DNA of 64,000 nucleotides from Rhynchopus euleeides (lineage: Eukaryota; Euglenozoa; Diplonemea; Diplonemida; Diplonemidae), in the NCBI GenBank assembly GCA_963210315.1, contig OY723257.1, positions 1 through 64,000 of the forward strand. The letters run 5' to 3'. The position numbers and the translations under genes were made by a program. Of this stretch, positions 43,801 to 50,100 are shown one piece after another. Numbering within the stretch: position 1 is the stretch's first letter; every line of letters begins with the position of its first letter. The notes beneath the pieces were generated by a model. It did not search any database. It saw nothing but the letters and a program-made list of their open reading frames with translations, and was not told the origin of the DNA.

Positions 43801-45803
43801 GTGGCGCGGGGGGGGTGCCCACGGATGCGCTGGTGGCCCTCGCGGACGGCTTCGCCTCGTCAGGGACCCCGATGGAGGCAGGGCCACTCCGCAGACAGGC
43901 CGTCGCCCGGGTACGATCCTCCCCCGAACTGTCGGGGCTCCTGGCAGACCCAGCGGCGTGGGCCAGCCGCATGTCCGCTTTCGAGGGGGGAGACGAAGCG
44001 ACGTGGGCCGACGACGTGCTCATTCGCGGGGCGGCGTGCGTGCTGCGGAGGCACATCATCGTCTTCCGCGACTACCGCGCGCCGACAGTGTGCGACCCCG
44101 GGTGCAAGCCGATCGCCACCGCGGTCGCCCTCGGGGGAGTAGGCGACCGCTTCCAGGCGCTCACCCTGCCGGCGGACGTGCAGGAGTTGGTGGGCGGGAG
44201 CACGACTGGGCCCCGGCCTACCGTCCGCGCGGGCCCGCGGCTGCGAACTGAGCGGGCGGAGGGGGAGCAGGACGTGACGGAGTTCTGCCAGTTCTGCGAA
44301 GCGGACTTCTCCACGCAGGACACCCACGGCAGGTGTGTACACTGCCTCAGAGCCAGCTGCCCTGACTGTGTCGAGCACGTCACGGACCCCTGCCAGTGCG
44401 GGCGCACGGAGCCGACGACGGTGGTGCAGGAGGAGGTGATGGATGACGACGAGGACAGCACCGACAGCGAGGACGCCGGTCCCCCGCCGCCGCCCCCGGG
44501 GCCGGCCCCCGAGCCGGCGGACGATGTCCTGACCCGGTGGCTGACCGCGAGGGAGCACGCGCTTCCGGGAGTCACCACCGCGAAGCAGCAGAGCGTGCTG
44601 GAGATGCCGGACGTGCAGGACTTCCGGTTCACCCCCGGGAACTGCTTCTTCGACGCCCTCACGTCCCTCCTCGGCGAGGCCGGCGCGACTGCAGACGGCC
44701 TGCGGCAGTACGTCGTGAAGGTGGTCGGCGACCACGCTGACCTGAGGAGCAGGGCGGAGCCCTCCTACGAGGAGTGGGCGCGGCAGATGTGCGAGTCCGG
44801 CAGCATGAACGTTGCGTCGTGGGCCGACGAGCTGACGCTGCAGGGGGCCGCGCGGGCGACGGGCTCCCCGATCGTCGTGCTCGCTGATGACACTGCACCG
44901 CGGATATACCGCCCCCTGAGGAAGCCGTACGGGCCTGTCGCGGGTGTCAAGTTCAAGACATCGCACTACAGCCCACTCCACATCTCGGAGCAGGTGCGGT
45001 CCTTCGTGCTCCGCCTCGCACCGGCCGTACCCCTCGTCTCCACCGGCTGCCGAGGCGCAGAGGCTGGCCTCCACATGGTCCGAGTAGACGGGGGGACAGC
45101 CGAACTGTCGGTGCTGTGTGTCAGATGTGAGCAGCCGTTTGACACCCGAACGCCCCACTGGGAATGCATAGGCTGCAATCGCCTAGCGTGCACGGGCTGT
45201 GTGTCGGACGGAGAGACATGTACCCGTCCGCCGGACCGAGGAGGCGACGGGGCTGCGACGGACGGTAACGCACACACGACCTCGGGCGGCTCTCCCTCTG
45301 CTTCTACAGCACCAGCCCCCTCGTCGAACGCGACCGCTCAGCCCTCCACCTCCTCCACCTCCTCCACCGACTCCACCTCCGACGCGCAGCAGGGCGGCTC
45401 CACCAGCGAGAACGCACCAGCCCCCTCAGCGTCGCAGCACACAGGCAAGCGGAAGGCCGACCGTGACGTGTCAGCCTCTCCCCCGGACAGGAAGCGCAGC
45501 GCGACGGCTGCCGACAAAGGCACCCCAGCTGACGACGCCGACGTCCCCAAGACGGTGGCTGAATGGGACGCCCTGTTCACCCCAGAGCCTGGCTCCCCGG
45601 AGGAGGAGTTCAAGTCCGCGAGGCGAGCCCTGCATGCGTGGCGTTGCAAGGTCCGCCTCCAAGACAGAGAGGAGCAGAGGCTGTACAATAACCTCAACTC
45701 GAGGATGTACACCGCAGCGGGCATGCGTCGCGCGACAGCGGGGACAGCGTCCCAGGGATCACGCCGCGCCGCGCCGCGCGCGACAGGCGCCGCCACCCAG
45801 TGA
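37815..45803 (+). CDS. Retrotransposon polyprotein: OTU - zinc fingers - reverse transcriptase - RLE - OTU-like - RING-like - OTU
   Basis: 2662 codons from the first ATG (37815). Residues 1-600 are Pro/Ala/Arg-rich low complexity. Domains: OTU protease 1 (about 698-830; NAAQGDCGFFAIG, Cys709, His815); zinc clusters (CPHDSC...H...H near 872; CLKC...CTAC); reverse transcriptase (about 1145-1560) with IDYANAFNSID, GVQQGDPLGP and YLDDG at 1374; CCHC (CEKCGRELDEMGTHAFDC, about 1697) followed by the restriction-like endonuclease motif RPGDLVTRRIWPRVIDITV (about 1756). Then comes a degenerate OTU-like region (about 1959-2130) with no GDC motif, a RING-like cysteine cluster (2157-2197), an intact OTU (GNCFFDA, Cys2277; SHYSPL, His2384), another zinc cluster (CVRC...CIGCNRLACTGC) and a Ser/Thr-rich tail. 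RT and RLE would carry out target-primed reverse transcription; the OTUs would cleave ubiquitin or the polyprotein. No stop or frameshift is present, so it may be recently active. Confidence 0.9.
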   Translation: MEARDVPGRGHARRRGQWALMALLVAALPPPAGEQPGSPPVARETGGSQPPTRVQPGPPPVAAEARGSQPPARVQPGPPPVAARAAATAAAASAAPGQAGPGEGGFHTGPPTTAHRSDPPALCTPQRHSPTAAEGSRPPLVQAAAVTVAEGAAEAAAGRVTASRPNPLPHVMWGVGWAWGSGRVVGGLPPPRGDSFGWEGVLGQYGAGEGRANIPHPRLPCFFVPPPAQSHAPPAALPLIASQHPPTFRLSRSPPPSPPPSAPGVEGQAGVFEYSGPSPHLAPCNSLVPHPLISCPPSSHVPPAQVSPHLAITGKIGDSGAGGDLAPGAPTDAPPRRPTTPAAEQQGELYSQQGNNASGAPAGDRSTSQGTWMPACRGWSGDPPVGAECSSGVPTARGWGLPPGALAEGWDDGERRRWVRMRLPRQWRRPRARAVRRAAMKRRAPSRQRAGLRGTSPPSLRGVIWSLLRQAMWRPLMWGLRSYASPQSWVGLARAAVSACRRGLSEASRDCWSVVARLCGRAPRRHGMSRRPRHWVARRPARPMCLRRRAVRGIRLHARALHSPSSLPGTRWTGGGRLAWDRQDEILFDWLVFREDLARDTLERVLTRHVADDPRASLPDLAAARTRVRRKLEALPLPDYAPVWTEPSPALRDTPGGPTEGAHIPCDAMRGGADDDDAMGEAQGERDAVDDLLRDFGATRVPNAAQGDCGFFAIGVPAADIALRRQDLSEAAKKLQALTDLFGGDKAQHLAYAANLARPSSWMDHLALQLAARVWSIHIVVVQGGEHPIVSIRPAKVPDKELLQKTRVIALTGQHFEGVSIPRAELHGLVNRAEPAFLTRSNARMAELQTAEGQEELDVGSKLVERSTARLYCPHDSCRTSLMQAGIPILPTSMKDHLNRHLEKGDVLSRGTLRALKFAQCLKCDKVITLGDHQSCTACRKDLEPEPEAQAVGADIPAGELPSVEELRRHNIRVWEKVPKPLVKAWTAALSEAARETAARNSVAAWTILLMAPLVLLRSARMGGAKSKVTLRERQKVFDRWKRGEYATLWEEAREASKRQGGTGSRGSAPPRLSDEERWERRVGQLARQNRVSAAHKHLVPAKVAPSTTETLKKLQGKHPEGGAVHLERTVPAEKCKAFTPADVFRAVKSFPNGSSGGQMGLRPDHVRQALECKDALGAKPTAMLTQVINRMVKGAVPQEVMPVLGGAKLSALVKGDEDVRPIACGETLRRLAAKLLSTRHKGDARRILMRGRQVGVAVQRGLEAAASVVAQYAERSREKEDAVILKIDYANAFNSIDRGTFLKVVERHIPGLLPFVAWCYDSPSTLTYGEGVVSSSCGVQQGDPLGPLLFSLGIKEIAEELKKRTDLDGSLFYLDDGVIMGPACAVRAALDYVIQASTERGLEVKLSKCELIDLCEQSLEALEEEGFSLRLPEDEDKVGIVYRAGRNFTLLGAPIGSAAFCESYMDKKLLEFQPYLDALAKLQDKQVGLALLRHCEGFARLVFYMRAMGHKGVTEYLRKSDASVEKCLARILALEDDVLPESVMRQATMPVRLGGLGIRRAAEHWHAAALASTANGHSLCRELDPNFTWDEEGWGTTCLAHNNAVDEDERRDPTQAPVGDVEQRELSRAIVSRQYRELFEESDAHDRARLRSLSLPHAGAFLGGKLSENSRIEGRQMIAVSRARLGIPLFEPDTVCEKCGRELDEMGTHAFDCNQGGALTRRHDATRDALFALAQEAGTNPEMESLHLLQDGQRPGDLVTRRIWPRVIDITVKNPVAASYVQAAARFTGAAAAQGEATKNRQYRDACAARGLVFAPYAMELFGGLAPSAHSVFSKLGRLAAERTGASRVQLTQEYACRVNSAFNNTLGATLLECGELTKACRSLARDRVEVEAAPPLDPDHFIRFEPDQVGQGAAFEDTDPDDAEGQGHQAVPPPSDEPLRPAQKPVDREPPTPEDLVREWRSAHNGVGVSFTSLMGGLGNLLPAVFQVQQLGGGGAGGVPTDALVALADGFASSGTPMEAGPLRRQAVARVRSSPELSGLLADPAAWASRMSAFEGGDEATWADDVLIRGAACVLRRHIIVFRDYRAPTVCDPGCKPIATAVALGGVGDRFQALTLPADVQELVGGSTTGPRPTVRAGPRLRTERAEGEQDVTEFCQFCEADFSTQDTHGRCVHCLRASCPDCVEHVTDPCQCGRTEPTTVVQEEVMDDDEDSTDSEDAGPPPPPPGPAPEPADDVLTRWLTAREHALPGVTTAKQQSVLEMPDVQDFRFTPGNCFFDALTSLLGEAGATADGLRQYVVKVVGDHADLRSRAEPSYEEWARQMCESGSMNVASWADELTLQGAARATGSPIVVLADDTAPRIYRPLRKPYGPVAGVKFKTSHYSPLHISEQVRSFVLRLAPAVPLVSTGCRGAEAGLHMVRVDGGTAELSVLCVRCEQPFDTRTPHWECIGCNRLACTGCVSDGETCTRPPDRGGDGAATDGNAHTTSGGSPSASTAPAPSSNATAQPSTSSTSSTDSTSDAQQGGSTSENAPAPSASQHTGKRKADRDVSASPPDRKRSATAADKGTPADDADVPKTVAEWDALFTPEPGSPEEEFKSARRALHAWRCKVRLQDREEQRLYNNLNSRMYTAAGMRRATAGTASQGSRRAAPRATGAATQ
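37918..38063. repeat. 60-bp coding minisatellite, about 2.4 copies
   Basis: Exact 60-bp period (CAGCCCGGGCCGCCCCCGGT ...) inside the retroelement ORF. It gives a 20-residue repeat with GSQPPARVQPGPPPVAAEA. Confidence 0.9.
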
Positions 45804-46652
45804 GGGCCAGAGTGGTCGAACCTGCAAGGAGCAGGTCCCCGCTCGACTACGTAGAGTATAGAGTAGAGTTTTGAGTAGAGGTAGATCCCCCCCCCTAGAC
45901 CAGATGCCTTTGTGCAGTAGAGCACACACAGGTGCTGTGAATACCCCCTTCTCCGTCCCCCCCCCCCCCCTCCCCCCCCAGCTCCCCCTCGCGGCAGGCA
46001 CGGTCGGCCCGACGAGTCAGTTCAGTGTTGTCCCTCAACGAGACCCCCTGTCCCCGGCCCTGTGAGCACCACAGCACCAGGGAATAGGCATCCCAACTCA
46101 CAGGACCCACCGCCGTCACTGCATGCCCCTCTGCCCCGCGTTTCGTTACCTTCTCTGCCAGGTCACGGGTCCCCCCTCCAGGTGCCCTCCCGCCTCATCC
46201 CTTTTTACCCCCGTCGTTGCCCGTTTTGGCGCCCCCGATAGGCGGACCCAGGGAGCCTCGTCAAAGTGCCAGCCCTACAGGAGATCGCCCTGGTTTTGGC
46301 CCCCATGAGCACCATGGCACCAGTAATCCAGGAAATTTGGCTCCCTGGATCCACCGTCACTGCTATTCTTGTCCTTCTGCATTACCTTTCACGCTTATTT
46401 GCCTTCGGACTGGGTCATGGGATGGAAGAGGGCGGTCGGGGTCTGGGGAAGTGAGGATGTGTGTCAAGACCTTGTCTCGTTGTGCCTGGGAGGTTTGGTG
46501 GTGGATGGGATGAGACACAGGCCATTGTGCCCAGAGAGCGCATGAGAGAGAGGGATTTGAGGCCCCCCGCCCCCAGGTTCCCTGCCCACCTGGACGGACC
46601 CAAGTGCCTCACACCGGTTCTCTCCCCACCCGGTGGTCCACCTGACGGGCAA

Positions 46653-46656
<4 letters not shown>
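45804..46656 (+). other. 3' untranslated region of the retrotransposon
   Basis: Between the stop codon and the poly(A). It has poly-C runs and no coding features on the plus strand. It probably holds the structure that the reverse transcriptase recognises (inference). Confidence 0.6.

Positions 46657-46702
<46 letters not shown>
46657..46702 (+). other. 46-nt poly(A) tract, retroelement 3' end
   Basis: Uninterrupted A46 after GGGCAAGTGT. No AATAAA is visible just upstream. It is the natural 3' end of a reverse-transcribed element. Confidence 0.85.
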
Positions 46703-46704
<2 letters not shown>

Positions 46705-47103
46705 GGCTGTGTGTGATGTGCGCGCAGAAACGACCTGAAGATTTTCTGTGTGGCGGTCCGCAGTGTTGAAGCTCGATTCGGCACGAAGGCCCCGGAGTGC
46801 GCGAATCGCGGGTCCCACGCAGTGTCAGGGTGAGAGGGGCTCCGTGAGGGAGGGCAGGGGAGGGGGTGTATCTGTCGAACGGACGAACAACAAGCACAAC
46901 GTTGGTCCGGTGCAATGTTCCTGAGATGGTTACACCGAACTCACAGAAAACGAGCAACTGAGTGGAAAAGCAGCGGTGGGCCATTTCCTGAAATTTCGCT
47001 GCCGTAACGACAGATGACAGCAGGCCACAAACACCCCAAGATCAAAGTGCATCAGCAACTAAGGTCGGGCGGAGGTATATAACATCACACAAGAAAGAAA
47101 AAC
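46703..47103. other. Intergenic region, no gene seen
   Basis: Between the retroelement tail and the stop of the solenoid-protein gene; presumably that gene's 3' flank and the insertion target. Confidence 0.45.
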
Positions 47104-50100
47104 TCAAAATAGCACAAAGTGCTGCTGCTTCGCCAGGTGCTTCGCCGGCTCGAGATTGACCAGCAGCGACTTCGCAGCCCGGCTGCCTACCTCTTCGACC
47201 AGCTTCTCCAGCACGACTCTCAGGTACTGGCGCAGCGGCGTGCACGTTGATGGTGACCGCACGTAGCTCCACAGCAGCTTCTCGACAACCTGAGCGACGT
47301 GCTGTCCGACGGGATTGTCAGTCTCCTTGTGGCGCTTGTGGAGGAACAGCTTGGCCGCCGCACCGTACGCCTCGGCCACTGCACTGCCCCTTTGCAACAT
47401 GAGAGCAGTCGCCTTGTCGTCGATGCCTTGCAGCTGCGCCAGCGAATCCACCGGGTGCATGAGCAGTGCGGACATCTCGTCCAGTGTCTTTAACTCGACG
47501 TCGCCACCCGCCACCCGCCAGTCTAGCCAAAATGGCCGTGCCACCCCCAGCGCGCGGAGCTCCGCAGTCGGCGCTTCGTCGACAGCCTTGCGCACGAGGG
47601 CTTGGAGGCGGAGGGCAGTCGCATGGGTAGCGGAGTCGGAACCCGGGATTTCGTGTACGAACGGCGGCGTGGGGTCGAACTTCGCTTTCAGATCGAACAG
47701 CGCTTCGTCTGCTGCCGTCGGATCGACGACCCGCACCCAGCTCAGCACAGGCGTAACCAGCCTCTTGCGCGGCCTCGTGTAGGGCACCGACGGCACCCAC
47801 CGCAACCCCGTCAGCAGCAGGCGCGAGGACACGGACACCCCCGAGCCCTTTGCAGCGGCATCCTCGAGGATCTCCCACAGCACGTCGCGCACCGCGGGTG
47901 GCAGCGACGAATCGCTGCGGGCGACGCGGATGGCCGCGAGGCGCACCAGCTCGTCCACCACACCGACGTGCGTCTGGAGTACCCGGCGGTCGGCCCACTC
48001 ACGGCGCAGCACAGCCGCCGCATCGCTGCACGTCGCCTCGACCAGCAGCTGGAGGATCTTCTTGTGGAGCAGCACACCCACAGCCTCCCGCCGCTGCGAT
48101 TGCAGCAGCAGCTTCAGCACCGCAACCACGCGCTCGCTGCGCTGCCACTCGCAGAGGTTCTCCAGGACTGTTGCAGTGGTGCGCTGCGCGCACTTCTGCA
48201 GGACGGCAGGCCTGAGCAGGTATTTCAGGACATGCCACGCGCCGTCAGTCTTGAAGACTTGGAGCACCACAGCCTCGACCAGCGCGTGAGAGTCCTCCGT
48301 AGGGTCGTCATCCTTCAGCAGCGACCCCAGCAGGCCGATCACTGCGGCGTGGCCTGTCGTGGGCGACAGCACGAACTGCGTGACGGCCGCCTCGCGCGCC
48401 TCAGTACTGGACTCGCCTCCCAAGCCCAGCTCGAGGGACGAGCGGGTTGCTTTTTGCGCGTTCTCGCTGTTCAGAGCCTTCAGCACTCCCGGCGTGAGGT
48501 ACAGCGCCAGCGGGGCCCCCGTGTTGCGCAGGGCAGGCCCCAGAGGCCCGGCGACGTCGCCCTGCGTGCATCCGATGAACGTGCCGAGCACGTCGTCGCG
48601 GTTACTCCCCAGCAGCGCCTGGACAAGGTGAAGGTGAATCGCGCTGGGCGTCAGTCTCAGCAGCTGGTTGACCAGCATGAGCGAGCGCCGGAGCTCGAGA
48701 TCTGTGCGCGCCACCGTCACACGGTGCACCTTCCCGCACAGCCTGCGGGCGAGCATCACGTCGCCCTCCGAGAGCCCGGGCAGCGTCAGGTCGCGTGCCG
48801 ACCGCTCGAGGAACTGCACTGCCACAGCCGTCGATGCGGACGCATCCTGCAGCCTCACCCGCAGCAACTCCCACCGGAGTTCGCGCAGCACGGTGCACGC
48901 GTCAGCATACTCGCCGCTGCGTGTCACGGCGCATCGCAAGACTTGATGCAGCACTTCAACGACCGGCACCGCCACCTCGCGCGGGAGGGGCAGCGCACCG
49001 TCGGCGACCCGCCGCAGGAATTGCCCAGCAGCGCCGATGTACTCGATCACCTCGGGCACGGAGGCCCAGTCGGCGCCCGCGAGCGACATCACCTCAACCA
49101 CCCGCTCCGCCGCCCCCTCGACCAGTCGCTTCTGGTCAACCCACCCGCTCTCGGCGGATGCCGCCCGGAACGCCAGCAGGTCCACGACAGACGCTTTGCG
49201 CAGCGCAGCGACCAGCAGCGCCGCCGCGTCGCGCCCGGCGAGGGGAACGTCTTGGGTGTCACGGAGGCGGTTGGCGAGCCTGTGCCACGACCAGCGCGCG
49301 TTGATCAGCACCGCTTCCCCTTCGCCGACGAGCGCAGCCTCGAGCCTCTCCCACGGCAGCCGCTGCGGGACAATCCGATTCGCATCCAGCTTCACATGCC
49401 GGAGCAGCGTGCCGAAGTGCGCGGCCTCCTGGTAACGGTCAAGCCCCATCGACTTCTTCAGGAGCAGCTTCTCGATCTCCAACCCCAGTGCCAGCCACTC
49501 GGCCCGCACGTCGAGGCGCAGGTGCTGCGCGAACGGTTTCCTGGAGGGCGGGCAGCCGAAGGCCACGCTGCCAATACGTTCGATGAACCCAGAGAAGTGC
49601 GCAGCGCCGACAGAGTCGCGCTTCGACAGGTCGTTGGTCACGAGCTGCAGCATCGTTCCCACCACCGACTTCACGAACTCAGACGCGGCCGCATCGTCAG
49701 GAACTTCGAGCGACGCACTGACCATCAGCGCGAATACTTTCCGCAGCCCCTTGTACAGGTCGGCGCGTAGATCGCTCATCTCGTTGCGGATCGCTGCCTC
49801 CGTCTGCGACAGCACACTGGCCGTCAGCGGCAGCTGCTCCTGCCGTTCAGCAGGCGGGAAGTCGGTGTGCAGCGTGTCGATGGTGATGCCGAGCAGCCTG
49901 TAGCGCATGTCCATCCGCTGCTTGGCGTCCGACGTGAGGGCACTTTCTTCGAGCAGCTCGCGGACCCCGCGGATCTCCTCAGCAGCAACCACCCCGCGAG
50001 CGCCCTCCACCCGGCACATCGGCACGTCCACTCCGCTGGAGCGCGCGGCCAAGACGAACGCGGCAGTGAACCCCACCGGCTTCAGTGCTGACAGGACGTC

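Larger units (their letters stand above)
37815..46702 (+). mobile_element. Non-LTR retrotransposon with restriction-like endonuclease and OTU proteases
   Basis: It is composed of the single ORF (37815-45803), a 3' untranslated region of about 850 nt, and a 46-nt poly(A) at 46657-46702 that marks the 3' end. The 5' end is not located; it lies between about 37456 and 37815. The reverse transcriptase plus CCHC/restriction-like endonuclease order is that of R2/CRE/NeSL/Dualen-type elements. No convincing target duplication is seen. It lies opposite in strand to all host genes. Confidence 0.85.

Noticed and set aside
37427..46711. GTGGCTGTG near 37427 and after the poly(A) at 46703 as a retroelement target duplication
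   Set aside because: The left copy lies within the 97-bp repeat, whose sequence continues unchanged past this point in the 32-kb copy, so the element cannot begin there. Chance match in GT-rich DNA.
47602..49770. 722-codon plus-strand frame within the solenoid gene
   Set aside because: Antisense shadow in GC-rich coding sequence; the minus-strand 1895-codon frame is far better supported.
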